From NCBI RefSeq assembly GCF_010093535.1, contig NW_022985184.1, forward strand, positions 62,001 through 126,000: a stretch of DNA of 64,000 nt. The letters run 5' to 3'. The first letter of the stretch is position 1, and each line of letters opens with the position of its first letter. Both the position numbers and the translations under genes were made by a program. The stretch is from Lindgomyces ingoldianus. Lineage: Eukaryota; Ascomycota; Dothideomycetes; Pleosporales; Lindgomycetaceae. Of this stretch, positions 1-12,350 are shown one piece after another. The notes under the pieces are model-generated. The model searched no databases, was not told where the DNA came from, and saw only the letters and a list, made by a program, of their open reading frames with translations.

Positions 1-301
1 ACCTTCTTATCAAGCGCACGTATTACCATCGCGATGATCTTTGAAGTCTTTAGTACAGTGGTTTTCGCCTGAAATATAGTCCAGTTCGTGAGCTTCTCTT
101 TCAAAGTATTTAATGAAGTGATGGCAGTTTATCATTTGCGTACTGGAATAACACGAGAGGCTGAGGATATTAAAGCCATTACCTAGAACTTAAATATTCT
201 ATGTATGAATAATTCTCGGGGTAATCGCAACTGAGGTTAAAGCTTGGCTTCGCAATAAGGTCGAACCATCTTGCTAATTCTCGTGGAAGACTAGAACTAA
301 G

Positions 302-882
302 GCAGCCGAATTGCTCTCATCCTTGAGGCTCCAGAAAGCTAAAAATTCTGAGTTCAAGTGGAGTAGCTTGCGAGCTGCACTTGCAGTACCCTGTGATCAA
401 CAAAGAATCGATGCTATGCGAGAGAGGCTAGAACTGATATCGCTCCTAATCGATAGTGCAACTGCAAGTAATGCAATGGTACATCTTGCCGTAGCTTTTA
501 GCTTGCCGTTGACACTAGCTTATGAAAATGGTGGCAGACCTCCCGAAATAATCTATCAACTGAACGAATAGAAAGGGTGGCGGTTGGGTTCTGATATGAC
601 GTATCAAATCTCCAGCCTTAGAAGTGAGATTCAATATGCTGTCAAAGCTCTAAGAGCAGACCTAACTGAACGCCTATCACGAAAACCAAAATTCTTAAGA
701 ATAACAAAGAATACGCTTAAGAGTGACTTACCACACTCGATACTGCTAGTACCAAATACTGCGTCTTCATTAATGGCCTCGACGAATATATAGGTGACCA
801 CCATGAGCTCATTAACATATTCTAGTGTTGGATCAAATTTAATGTCAAACTGTGCATAGAAAATAGGCCTTGGGATGAGTAG
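302..882 (+). pseudogene. Broken fungal NACHT NTPase (STAND family)
   Basis: Pieces of a fungal NACHT-type NTPase lie in order on the plus strand but in shifting frames. An N-terminal helical segment (about 311-500) includes FKWSSLRAALA followed by a RLELISLLI-like stretch, as seen before NACHT domains in fungal STAND proteins. At about 763-828 a Walker B region reads FINGLDEYIGDHHE, matching the family pattern FIDGLDEYDGDH. At 829-882 the next conserved block reads WIKFNVKLCIENRPW and then hits a TAG stop; family members normally have NVKLCVSSRPW here. The Walker A segment cannot be recognised, and at least one frameshift and several stops separate the pieces. No reliable match continues downstream. 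The family is clear from motif order; the gene is dead. An intact NACHT gene of a different subtype lies at the other end of the window. Confidence 0.7.
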
Positions 883-2339
883 ATATGTCCCCCTCTGAAA
901 TAAGAAAGGAAATCTGCTGACATCAGTAGATCACGTGATCAGTCCTTTAGATACCTAGGTACTGACGTGGTCGAAATTGGAAGTGCCACATTAGACGAAC
1001 CCAAACATCATATCCTTGGTGGGTCTTCTAATGGAGTTATTAATATTCTAGTTGGACGGAAATTGACGACCCTCATGAAGAATTTCTTTCAAGACTCATA
1101 TACCAGGTGGCAGTTCACGGCCCGAGCAGCTGTGCGACCAGTACACCGCTCTCCGAAGTAAAAATGATGGAATTTGTCCAAGAAGATTTCCGTATAGCTG
1201 GATAGCTCGTCGGGATTTCGAGGACGGTTATCGCAAATCATGGAAAAGGAGGATATCATGATCGGTGCCGAGGTCTCTTTCAATCAAAAGCAACTGGTAT
1301 AAGTATGCATCTCCACAACGGCTGTTCATGGAGGTGGCATTCACTTTGGAGAAGAACAGATTGAGAGAATTGTTAAAAGCGAGGAATATCTCTGCTCGAA
1401 TGAGATGCTTCAATGCTGATCTTGAATGTTCTCACGGCCCCTAGGGTCTACGTTGGAAGTCCTACGTATCTCAACTATGACCTTCGTGGAAGTGTATGAA
1501 AGACCTCAGTTGACGTGGTATTCAAACTGATGAGGGGGTTTTACCTCCACGAGCGTTCATATAGCAAACGTTGTAGAGAGGAGTATGTGGGCTAGAAAGA
1601 CTACCTAGAGATAACCTACATCACATGACGTAGTGTTTCACCTCACTATGAGTCAGCGCAGTAGTAGTCGCTATTTTAGTACTAGTACCTTTCCTTATTT
1701 AGACTAGCGTCCCTTTAGTCCTTCACTATATAGTTAGCTCAAAGCCCCCTCAAGCTCCTTAGACCTTACATCTCTGCTCAATCCACCTAGTTTAATTCTC
1801 ACCTGATTGACGACTCGGAACTCCATCAGCTCTAACCATGCGATAGTTTTTATGTTGTTCTAAGCTCAGTGAAGCTTTATACGGTCTCAGGTGCATACTT
1901 CCTCATTGATGTTAAATTCTGCGAAAAATTTCTGATTTATCAAGCGCACTCTATGCTTGTAAAGTGGAGGTATATACTGGATACTCAATCACCCCAAGAC
2001 ACGTGTCACAGTATGTGGCCTATATTATACGCCATGCAGGATGTAGAGTGCGCATTGCTCAAATCTCTCTTGGGAACAGAAAACCTGGACAATCTTACAA
2101 AGTTGCATTCAATCCCGCTACAGGAATATAAATAGAGGGAAATCTGCTGAAGAAACAATAGCGGTGATAACGGCAGACTCTCGATTCCTCAAACTCCAAA
2201 TTTGAAATCCATCGTTCTTCCTAACACTTTCTAAATCACAATACAGGGCTGTCCCGTGCAGTGTTATACGCGCCGATTAGTTGATACTGATTCGTATCTC
2301 TCCTCTCTATCTTAAGCTCGGATTCCCGGCACCAAGATC
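883..2339. other. Gene-free or unrecognisable stretch
   Basis: No convincing coding region was found on either strand. Short open frames exist (for example plus 1869-2135 and minus 1089-1283) but none matches a known family or shows intron-consistent extension. About 1681-1800 is CT-rich and resembles the sequence at 41670-41790, suggesting the remnant of a shared repeat, perhaps an LTR. Confidence 0.5.
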
Positions 2340-3070
2340 CTTCCCAGAAGCAACTCTAAGGTCTGGACGAAACAGAGTCTTCCAGCAATGAGCGCAAATT
2401 CGGCCATGGCGATGGCTTTTCCAGCACAGTTTGTAGACCAATGAAAGGGATGATAACAGGTTCTAAGTCAATCGACGCCCCGACTGTGACTCCAGTTTCG
2501 CCCGAAGGAATATATCTTTTTGGGCAAAATCTGTTTGGGTCGCTAAAAGTGTCCCCATTACGGCCCAAGTGTAGCCTGAGAATCCAACCACGACCCCCTT
2601 TAGGAATTAGCCTCCGTTAATAGCTGTTCCACAGGGGGGCACTTCTCAACCCAACTCACAAGGTCTAGGAGGCGTTAAGCGCAGGGCTTCGTCGATACAT
2701 GCTACAGATATGAACATGAGGACAGTTTTGGCCCATTGAAAATATCTTTGGAAGATGCAAATGTACCGCCGATTTCCTTCGTAATCTTCAAGTATGCCGA
2801 GGCATTGCGGGAAAGAATCCAGATATGACAGTTGACACGCTATCTGAGCCTGCAATAATAAGAAGAATTGCTCCAGCCCCCAGAGCTTTCTCCATATATG
2901 CCAAGTCGCCTATGTCTGGATTTTTCGCATTGCACAAAAAGCGGAACATATCCATTCTGGGCATGTTAGTATCCTTGATACCCTTTTCCTCTTCTATCCT
3001 TCGCGATACGATGTCATGGATAAACTGATAGTACAGCTTGACTCCTTTCGGTGTTATCAAATCGAAAAAA
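2340..3070 (-). pseudogene. Cytochrome P450 pseudogene (C-terminal half)
   Basis: Reading the minus strand from 3060 downward gives P450 landmarks in order, but in different frames. First comes the I-helix region with IIAGSDSVSTVISGF (about 2880-2820). Next is an ExxR-type block with CIDEALRLTPPRP (about 2700-2650). Then follows a PERF-like block NGDTFSDPNRFCPKRY (about 2560-2510), and finally the heme-loop region (about 2450-2400) reading IPFIGLQTVLEKP, where the family has PFxxGxRxCxGK. The conserved heme-ligand cysteine is replaced and frames shift between blocks, so this is a decayed gene. The N-terminal half upstream (above 3070) is not recognisable. It differs clearly from the intact P450 at 7947-9741. 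Confidence 0.8.
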
Positions 3071-3924
3071 ATCCATTTAGCCTTCTAGGTTTAGCCCAGA
3101 CAACAGATTCCATGAACAGGGATTGGTAATCTGCAACTAGTCAGCCACTGTCTATTTTACCATTTGTGGCGACACGAAAGGAATCACCACGCTCGCTTTC
3201 ACTTGCCTAGTCCCTTTTCGGCAGCTGAGTTTGACCGCTAGTCCGGCATACTCTCTGTATCTCAGAGAGGTACTCATCGTACGGAATAGAGCTATGTGTG
3301 GACTTAGCCCTACTCACTTTACGTACAGCATAACCAGGTGTCCCTCTTCGTCATCATCGGGAACAGGGTGCTGCTCTTGCTTAGTAGGCTCAGTCTTGGA
3401 GATCCTATAGCGATTGCATGTGTGTTATGAATGCCTTTACACGCAAGGTAGCGATCAAGGCATTGGAGAAATCTAGTCACATTTTGACTTGTTTCCTGCT
3501 ACTTCTGGAGATATTGGAGCAAGAGGAAGTCGATCACATATTTAGGTAGTGAAACAAAATTATAGTCATATTGAATCGCTACCCCACTAGTTCCACAGCG
3601 CTGTCTAAAACTTCCGACTTCATCCCAAGCATTTGATGTGCGGTTATACTTATGTCCTGGCCCCCCATCCTAAATCTAGCACCGTTAAGGTGCTCCATGC
3701 CATGGAAACGAGAAAGGGGCTATGACAGGGAAGTTATAGGTCCTCCACCGCTCATCGATTGCTGACTCCACTCTTTCGTGCTTTGGTGCTTTCCGCTCAG
3801 GCGGCTAGTAGAGGATGAGACCCTATATCAGCCCGCTCAACATGTGCGGTTCAGGATAGATAGCTGGTCGTCGGAATGGAGAGGCCATCGAAGGAGTATG
3901 GACCTTCCAATATCTGCTTCACAC
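3071..3924. other. No recognisable gene
   Basis: The stretch should contain the 5' half of the decayed P450 but nothing recognisable survives. Short open frames on both strands look random. Confidence 0.4.
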
Positions 3925-4690
3925 TTCAACGCTCGATCCAAACAGAGACATGACCAGAGCTTTTACGTTGTTCCTCATCTGTAGAGCCCATATAGTGAGT
4001 GGGCAATATATATGCGGCGGCCAAATGTAAATGCAATGTTGAGAGCGGTGATAGCGTAGTATAGGATTCCATGGGGGGAACACGTCCTTGGACGTAGCAT
4101 CTAAGGAGACGGAAGCTGGCATTGGCATTGGAAGCTATTCAAGGACACGTAAATGAAGACGTAGAAAGTGGTATTAGGGATCAGTATCTTCAGAGTGGGT
4201 GACGCTAATGCTACAAGAAGGGTCCTTCTGAACATGAGGACGATTGATAGTTTGATACACATTAGTGCAGCGACTGTGAGGGACTGAGATGCCCAGTGGA
4301 GCTGGAGGGGACTTCTCAGCCGAACTCGGTAGCGCCGGAGAGAAGTCTTGGACCTTGAAGTATCGCTCAACCTGCTCTAGACTCAAGAAATTCTGATGTC
4401 GCCCTAGTTCGGCACCAACCGATGCATTCGACATTGCTAGCATTGCGATGCCGAAGCACTAGCGCATAGCGAGTAAGGACCATGACCTCGTTCAGGGAGG
4501 TTGCGCCAACGTACCAGCGCGAGGCCGAATGTAGCATCGTCGCGACCGAGCCGGCTAAGTTTCTTGCACCCAATAGGATATCAAACAGAAGAAACGAGAA
4601 CTGAAGTCGCCCAAAGAACGATGGCAACAACGGTATCCGCAGGACCTTGGTAGTCGGGTGATAACGCAGCTGTAGGGTTGTGTGTTCCTA
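3925..4690 (-). pseudogene. Pth11-like rhodopsin-domain membrane protein, decayed
   Basis: Minus-strand pieces match the fungal rhodopsin-like integral membrane family (the seven-helix family that includes the surface receptor Pth11). At about 4670-4560 a transmembrane-like stretch reads VVAIVLWATSVLVSSV. At about 4450-4370 there is ASVGAELGRHQNFLSLEQV followed by ERYFK, the typical G-x-GRH loop. At about 4290-4240 a helix contains LCIKLSIVLMF-like residues. At about 3980-3930 the late helix has IWALQMRNNVKALVMSLFG, matching the family pattern IWxLQMxxxxKxxVxxLFxLG. These lie in three frames with stops between them, so the gene is broken. The order and spacing are those of a normal family member. 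Confidence 0.72.
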
Positions 4691-5479
4691 ACAAGACAAT
4701 GTGGTTGGGAAAGACTTGCACCTGTGCATCTTATTAATCTTGCAGTTGACAAGGCTACACCACTGCAAGAGAGCATAGCAAGGTATCCTGCTATCAGGGC
4801 CTTGGAACTCGAGTGATTGCTTCCATACTGGAGAATGAGGACTCGCACGCTTCGACGCCCCGAAAAGAGCTCGTCACGGCTAAGACAATGCAGGGTTGAA
4901 TGCGGATGAGAGGGGATGCGTTCAGCTTTGCCAAATGCCACATACCCTCCTTGGACGTCGCTTGGTCTGAATTTAAATATTCCACCTGAATTCATAGAAA
5001 TTTGCTTTTTAGCTCTTTAGCGTGGAGTCTGCTTAGCTCCGACGTTGCACAAATGAAGAGTGCAGGTTCTAACATGCGGCCCGCGTCTCGGCAGCGAGGC
5101 TTGCAGCCGACTTCCCCGATGCCGCGACTCAAAAACCTGAAGGCTGCTGCAAGACGCCTAATACAGAATTGCAGAATGATAAGACGGCTCGGGCACGGAT
5201 CTGACCTCTCAGACTGGTGCGCGTGCGGCGTTCTGGACAATATTGTCTGACAGCGGCTCTTTCGTCTCCGCCCATCGCAAATGAACAGAGCAGCAGCAGC
5301 TATCTAGCCGTCAAGTTCTTCGAGCCGTCTAGCGAACTAACGCGAAACCCCCACGGTGGGTTAATGCTCGTCCCGGCTTTGCGACCTAAGTTAATTCATA
5401 CGCCAACATCTCGTGCTGCAATCTCTAGCTTGTGATCTTCTTCATCGAACTTTCTCGCGGGACCTTGCGGAGGAAATTG
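4691..5479. other. Upstream region of the permease, no gene seen
   Basis: Minus 4555-4995 and both strands of 4992-5250 carry medium-length open frames, but none resembles a protein family. The segment probably contains the promoter of the permease starting at 5480 and the 5' flank of the decayed Pth11-like gene. Confidence 0.4.
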
Positions 5480-7408
5480 ATGGACAGTATGGCTGACAAG
5501 GACGGCGCCATCGACACGCTGGTGGAGGAATACAAAGATTTGAACGCTCCTCGCAAGGAGCAGCCCATAAAGCCGATAGACTTCCCCTCTGGCTCCGGTC
5601 CGGTGAACGTCTTTGAGGTATGGAAGTCGCAATCAACGTTCGCCCACTCGGATAGCCTGACATACTTCAGCGCTACATCAACCTGGCTGCCATTGTCAAT
5701 TTCGGCTTCACTCTGCAAGCTGGATGGGAGACTGTCGGTCTCACTTTACAATACGTCTTGTACAATGGCGGCCCAGCGTCACTCGTCTACGGAGCCATCC
5801 TCGCAGGTGTTGGGTCCACTGCAATTGCTACCTCTCTAGGAGAGATGGCGTCAATGTCAGCGAATCCCGCAGAGGCTCCTTGAAACATGATCCCACGGTA
5901 CTGACGCAGCTGCCCCAGAGATCCGACAGTTGGCGCTCAATATAGATGGTCGGCTCGTTTTGCGCAGAAATGGCCAGAGTTCTGGGGTTTGATGCAAGGT
6001 ATGTCTGTGTCAATTTGACAGCGCCAACCATTCCTGACCGCAATCCTAGGTTGGGTAACTGTGTTTGCCTGGATATTCAATGTCGGGGCTAGCTTGTCTA
6101 TCCTGTCGAACATGGTACAAGGCCTTATCCTCTTCCACGACCCGAGCTACAACCCCAAGCAATGGCATGGGACATTGTTCATGTATGCATTTATCGTTAT
6201 CCCAGTCCTTTTCAACCTCGTCCTGCGAAGAACGCTCAACGCCCTCGAGATTATCGGGGGTATCTGTCACGTTCTGTTCTTTATTGTTGTGATCACTGTC
6301 CTGTCTGTTACGGCTGAGCGTAGCTCCGCCGGGTTCGTCTTTAAAACTCTTACTCATAATGTGAGTGGCTGGACCAATCCCGGTGTTGCTTGGTGCCTGG
6401 GGCTTCTGACGACGGTGTTCCCCATCACCAGCTTCGATGGTGTTCTTCACATGAGTAGGCTTGCCTGGAGACTTTCACCGATCAGACATACTAAGGGGTT
6501 ATGCAGTTGACGAGACCAAGGAACCGCGGAAGCGAGTTCCAAAGTCCATGATAATCTCCGTCGTTCTGAATGCCATTATGCAGTTCGCCTTTGGCATCTG
6601 CATATTGTTCTGTTTCGGTGATTATGATACAGTGGCTGCATCAGGGCTACCTCTAGTTGAGATTTACTACGGAGCGTGAGTGCCCGCCTATTAGTTCAGC
6701 ATTTGCACAGCTCTAATAAAATCGAACAGGACCAAGTCTAAGGCCGGCGCAACCATCTTAGTTCTTATGCATGCCATCATCTTCCTGATCTCACTCTTCA
6801 ACATATTCGCCTCGGTGTCGCGCTTAGTATGGGCTTTCGCTCGGGATAAAGGACTTCCTTTCTCAAAAACTTTCACCTACGTACGGCTTCCATCGAGATA
6901 TGTCACCTGCCTAGAACCATTAGCCTAACGTGAGTTGCAGGTTCACCCCACGCTCCAGATTCCGATCCCAGCCTTACTCCTCGTTGCCTTCACATGCGCT
7001 GCACTCGCCCTCATCAATATTGGATCGACGGTCGCCTTCACCGCACTCGTCTCTCTTCCTACCGTAGCGCTCTACATATCATACTTTATCCCAATCGCTC
7101 TCCTTACCCTGCGTAAACTAGCGGGTAAGCACCCGAAATATGGACCATTCAAGCTCGGCCGCTGGGGTCTACCTATCAATCTCTTCTCTCTCGTGTACAT
7201 CATCTTCGTCCTCATCTGGATTCCGTTCCCGCCTGGCAAACCGGTGACGGCTAAAACTATGAACTATGCGGGCCCCTTGTTCCTTGCGGTCATTGTGTTT
7301 GCGCTTTTGGATTGGTTTACTACGGGCAAGAAGAGGTTTGTTGTACCGACGGGCGCGATTGATCTTCCAGAAAACGATAAGGAAATCGTAGAAAACAGGC
7401 ATTTGTGA
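5480..7408 (+). CDS. APC-superfamily amino acid/GABA/choline permease
   Basis: Probable plasma-membrane transporter of the fungal amino acid/choline branch of the APC superfamily; substrate not determinable. Seven exons join in phase: 5480-5617, 5671-5855, 5919-5998, 6050-6454, 6507-6675, 6730-6880, 6941-7408, giving 531 residues with no internal stop. Conserved pieces include NGGPASLVYGAILAG (second helix and turn), GEMASIDPTVGAQYRW, WHGTL, the intracellular loop HMIDETKEPRKRVPKSM and RLVWAFARDKGLPFS, all characteristic of the family. About twelve hydrophobic segments are visible. Introns are 51-63 bp, with GT/AG ends. The start at 5480 is the first of two close ATGs (second at 5489); an in-frame ATG at 5432 is also possible, so the exact N-terminus is uncertain. 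It lies about 540 bp upstream of a P450 gene on the same strand, but no substrate link follows from that. Confidence 0.9.
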
Positions 7409-7946
7409 TCTCGGAATTTGCAGTAGGAGTCTTCCTTGTGGGGCTTGCAATGGTCTGCAACCACGTCAACCTACGGACTCTCCTGCGCGGTACAAACCTA
7501 CCTAGATAGACCCTGCTATCTGCAGGAGCCTTCAAATCCGCGTGCAAATTTCAAACGTCTAGTATTTACGTAAAAACGACCTTCCTGTCTCCAAATTATA
7601 ATCAAGACGTTCCCAAATTGTCCGAAGTCGCACGAGCGTGTACCGACCTGCACAGTCTTGCAGCAATGTGCGCCACAGAAAACTTTCGGCACGCGCGTCA
7701 CCCAATCAATTTCCTCCCTTCCCACCCCCCGCCAACTCTTCCCCGGCTGCCTGCGATAACCTGCGTTCGGAGGGGAGTCTCGACAGGCCTGAGCGAAAGT
7801 GCTGCGTGGCACTTGTGCTGCTCACATGTGAGGTGCTTGAGTGATGGGTCGGTTTACTTGGCCAGCGCAATCTTATAATATTCAACTGTCATTGTCCTGC
7901 TGCTCATTGCGAAGTTCTTGCCTCCGATTGGGGGCCTAGATTAGCG
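7409..7946. promoter_or_regulatory. Intergenic region between permease and P450
   Basis: No gene found. It should hold the permease 3' end and the P450 promoter; a C-rich stretch lies near 7715-7745. No specific binding site can be named. Confidence 0.4.
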
Positions 7947-9741
7947 ATGATGGATTATTCGATCTTGAATGCAGGGAAGGGTGTGTCCGGAAATTATTCA
8001 GCCCTGGAGATTATTCGCTCTTGCATGCTTCCACTCTTCGTATGGGTGAGTGATTGATCGTTTCTTAATGGGTCGTGTGCGATAAAGAGACAACAGGCGA
8101 AGACTTACTGAAGAGATGTAGTACTGTCTTATCCTTCTCTATCGTCTCACATTCCACCCTCTATCGCGATATCCTGGCCGTCTATCAGAGAGACTTTCAG
8201 ACTGGCCTATAGTATACTATTGTATCAAGGGTAATCGACATATCAAGCAATTACTTGCTCACGAGAAATATGGTAAGCTATATCTCTTTTCCTTGTACAG
8301 TCTGTCTACTCATCACTTGTCCCCTCTCTCCCCTCCCTGCATTCATCCCAACGTTAGTCTTGCAGGTCCAATCGTCCGCGACGGCCCAAACAGTCTCTCC
8401 TTTCGCTCTCCAGAAGCCCTGAAAGCCATCTACGGCAACAATGCCCACATTAAGAAGGGTGATTGGTACCTAACCCTCGATATCTCAGCCGGCGCGCCCT
8501 CTGTCCAAATGGTGATTGACCAACACCAACATGCTCTCCGCCGACGCGTCATGTCTCCAGCCTTCTCGGAGAAGGCACTTCGGGACGCCGAGCCGCTCAT
8601 CAACACCACTGCACGCAAACTGTGCGAAAGACTAGCAGAAGCGCTGAGCTGTACGAAAGATGAGTGGAGCAAAGGATTCGATCTGCAGGTGTGGATCGCA
8701 TATTACGGGTATGATTTCATCTCTGACCTAGCTTTTGGGCGGAGTCTTGAGTTACTAGATCGCGAAGAACACCGATTCGTCCCTCCCACACTCAGGAGCG
8801 CAAGTCAGTTCTTATACTACGTTGGCTACCTTCCGTTCGCCGCCCTGGTCCGCCCATTAATGGGGACATCCGTGCAGGATTACTTTCCTGGTCAGTCGGC
8901 GAGAGATTCGCTGAAGTACACTGATCTTGCGAATTCGAGACTAGCGGAGCGTATTGAGAGGGAAAAGAAAAGGAAGGAGGGGGGTGGTGGGGCAGAGAGA
9001 AAGGACACTTTTCACTATTTACTGAATAGTAGGGATCCAGTGACGGGGAAAGAGTTCACCGTGGAAGAATTACAGGCCGACACCTCTTTGCTCATCGCGG
9101 CCGGTAGTGATGGTGTCACATTAGCTTCGTGTGCGCTGCTCTTTTACGCCCTTCAGCAGCCGCACATTCTCCGAAAACTAATCAACGAGATCCGTGAGGC
9201 TTTCCCAACAGTAGAGGATATCCGCACGCCGAAATTGAATGGCTTGCTGTATTTGCATGCTTGTATAGAAGAGAGTTTACGAATGGCACCACCGAAACCA
9301 GGGAGCTTGCCGCGGATTGTGCTGCCTGGTGGCACTGAAATCGATGGCCAGCATATTCCCGCCGGAACCACAGTGGGAGTCTCACACTACGTGATCCACC
9401 GTAACGCAGATGTTTTCCCAGAGCCTAATATGTTCAGGCCTGAGAGGTGGATAGTTGGAGATGGTAACAGTGCTGAGCAGCTTGCAGCGCAGAAACGAGC
9501 GTTTTGCCCTTTCGGCATTGGTCCAATGAACTGCATCGGCAGGAACACAGCTTATCTTGCCATCAAACTTGCGCTTGCGCACTTATTCTGGCAATTTGAT
9601 TTTAGAGTTCACGGAGACTTGATTGGAGGTGGCAGCAAGAAAATGGAGGAAGGGCGGAGGGATGAAACTGAGTACCAGATGTACGATTGGATTATTGGAT
9701 TTCCGAGTGGACCTATTGTGCAGGTGAGGTCAAGGGTCTGA
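7947..9741 (+). CDS. Cytochrome P450 monooxygenase
   Basis: Heme-thiolate monooxygenase, probably anchored in the endoplasmic reticulum by its N-terminus. Three exons (7947-8045, 8122-8272, 8366-9741) give 541 residues in continuous phase. Exon 1 encodes a hydrophobic segment (MLPLFVW, continuing YCLILLYRL in exon 2), followed by FHPLSRYPG. The substrate-side block PIVRDGPNSLSF, I-helix AAGSDGVTLA, ExxR motif EESLRM, FRPERW and heme loop FCPFGIGPMNCIG are all present, with the ligand cysteine intact. The I-helix threonine usual in AGxDTT is glycine here, with a threonine two residues later, which may affect oxygen activation. Overall similarity is to fungal P450s of secondary metabolism or detoxification; the subfamily cannot be named. 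A second ATG at 7950 is equally possible. Confidence 0.93.
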
Positions 9742-10851
9742 AAGCGTGGGTTTTTATGTGCGGGCAAGTTATTAGTAGTTTTCGAAAGCGTGTATACGGC
9801 ATTCTTTTTATTCCATAAATTGCCACGACAAGCCTCTATGTTAGCTCTGCTCTTTACCTAATATTCTCAACCCCTAGACCCCTTATCTCGCGAGCTACCC
9901 TCTCGACTTAGATATTGCAGTTTTACAAATTAATCCATGTGCAGATCCATGAAAAGACGAAAGGGAGGCGTTAGAGCTTAGGAGAGGAATACGAAGATGC
10001 AACAATGCGTAGAATACCTTGGACAACTAGACATGGAACGAGAATATTCCTAGTGCTTCCACTGTAACATAACTACGTTAGGATAGTGTTTCTAGTTTCT
10101 AGTCAAGGTACACTGGGTAGATAATTGTTTGAGAATGCTCTGTCCTTAATCGGTCCAACCCCGACAAAGGCTTTCCACCTTCGTAGTCTCCACTATAATG
10201 TGAGAGACCATTTATAATCCCTCCATCACCTTCGCATGCACATCGGGATTGTTGACAGCAATCTTCACTTTCCTTAGCATTTGACCGCAAGAACAAGTAG
10301 TGAAGTACCTTAATAAGAAAGTTAACTCTCACCCAAGCTAATACAGCATTCGCAGGATCAAGTTTCATAACAGGGTATCCGATGCGCTCGAATCTTCTGA
10401 CTCAACACGTGATATTTTCCAAAATATACCAGACCTTCACTTCTATTTCGCCGCTTATTCTAAAAGGGTCCACGTTTTCTGACCATTGCAGATGTTTGGG
10501 TTCTCAAAACCCCTTCAGGAATGAGTCAATGCCCCCCCTTTTTTTCTTTGAGACATGATCACCTTGCAACCGAGCCGAAATAACGCAGCTAACGAAACCC
10601 TTATCTAGCCTAGTCGTAACCTCACAGCCCCTCATCACTCTATCAACACGTGCCATTCTCACACCCTTCAACCCACAATAATATCCACCGTTGTGACATA
10701 CAAAAACTACTGTTTTATCAAGCTTGTCCGACACCTTCTGGTCTCCAAAACTGGGGTTGGTCAGAGAGACAGCTTCAGCATGCTCGGTGACGCGTCGACT
10801 GAGTATTCTTTTGCACCACGATCGCGTTTCAGCAACAATACCAGCATCAAC
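9742..10851. other. Intergenic, no gene seen
   Basis: About 1.1 kb without recognisable coding sequence on either strand. It presumably contains the P450 terminator and the promoter of the gene starting at 10852. Confidence 0.45.
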
Positions 10852-12350
10852 ATGTCTTCCTCTTTCGAAGAAACATTTTGGCGAGCTGTCAGTCCGGGAT
10901 CTGAACGGCTTTTGGCGGGTGTGGTGCTCGCTGCTGCAGGATCTGGCACGGAAGGTAACATTCGACTTTTTTATTCGCTGCTGTCGTCAAGTTTTCATCT
11001 TTGATCGTTGAAAGCCGCATATCTCACATAAATAGATTAGATTAGAGAGGTGATAAGGGTGTATCGAGTCTACAACGCTGCGGACCTATTAGTGGAAAGA
11101 CATAGTGCTACTTCCTAATCCTGTTAATTATGCGAATATCCAAGCACATAACGTCTTTAGTATTCTGAATTAAGTCCTGCTAACAAGTATCAGCAGATGG
11201 ACGGTCGCAGCAACAAGATTATCTCGCCGCGTATGGCACAATGCAGCTCATACCGGGCTCTCCCCCGGTATCTACAAAGACGGTTATGTGGTTGGCATCT
11301 TGTACTAAACTTATTGCAACTATCGCGGCGCTGCAGTGTGTCGAGCGAGGCCTCTTCGATCTTGACTCCCCCGCCGATGTCGATCGGCTTCTTCCGGAGT
11401 GGAAAGGTACGCAAATCTTGACTGGTTTTGACAATGAAAAGCCCGTGCTTCAGGATGCCAAAGAAAAGATAACGTTGAAACAATTGTTGAACCATACGAG
11501 CGGTTTAACTTACGACTTCTTTCCCGAGTTGTTGCGATGGAGGAAGTCGCGTGGTGAATCCCCTCTTACGTCGCGTGGGCCAATCACTGAGATCTTCACA
11601 CACCCGTTGATCTTTGAGCCTGGGACTAGCTTTGCCTATGGGCCTGGTCTTGATCTGGCTGGATTAATGGTTGCAGGGGCAAATGGCTGCACTCTGGAAG
11701 AATACATGCGCAAGAACATCTTCGACGTCCTTGGCATGGACGACACATCATTCCACCCACGAGAGTACAACGATCTTGCTACGCGACTGATGCCGATCAC
11801 TGCTCGAATTTCTCCTAACGGCCCTCTAGCCGATGGGGAAAATCTATATTCACCAGCCCAGCTCCTGCACCTCGAGGCGCAGGATGAATACGGTGGTGGG
11901 GGTCTCTTCGGCACGGCAGAAGACTACCTGAAGCTCCTCAAGTCTATTCTACGGAACGACGGCCAGTTGCTCAAGACAGGGTCAATTGATCTCATGTTCA
12001 CACCTTCCATATCGCCCTCGTCCAAAGATGCACTAAATAAATGGCTCTCAGATCCTGCTTACGCGTCTGCTGCGATTCCAGGTGAGCCGCCTGTGGGAAC
12101 TGCGGGATGTGGAGAGTGGACGCACGGCATAGGAGGCTTGATTGGGCTGACGGACAAAGAAGGTGGGCTGAAATCACCGTGGCTTCAGTGGGGAGGGGCT
12201 CCGAACCTGAAGTGGTGGATTGACCGAGAAAATGGTAGCTGCGGTATCTTTGCGACGCAGTTGGGTCCACCTGGCGAAGGGAAGCATCAAGTACTGACAA
12301 ACCTCTTTCAGAAGGAAATGTCAAGAATTTTTGGAAAGAACGCAGCTTGA
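10852..12350 (+). CDS. Beta-lactamase-fold serine hydrolase / LovD-like acyltransferase
   Basis: Two exons (10852-10954 and 11197-12350) join in phase to give 418 residues. The fold family (class C beta-lactamase, EstB esterase, LovD-type acyltransferase) is shown by the SxxK catalytic motif SCTK at S69/K72, by KQLLNHTSGL shortly after it, and by the tyrosine motif region SFAYGPGLDLAG with Y182. This spacing is close to that of LovD, whose catalytic residues are S76, K79 and Y188. C-terminal blocks such as EYGGGGLFGTAEDYLKLL also fit. The reaction could be ester hydrolysis or acyl transfer; the sequence does not decide. The 242-bp intron is longer than its neighbours' introns, so a small extra exon is possible. 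No signal peptide is visible, suggesting a cytosolic enzyme. Confidence 0.88.

Noticed and set aside
4555..4995. 146-codon minus-strand frame
   Set aside because: Its lower part runs through the Pth11-like remnant in the wrong frame and the rest resembles no family.
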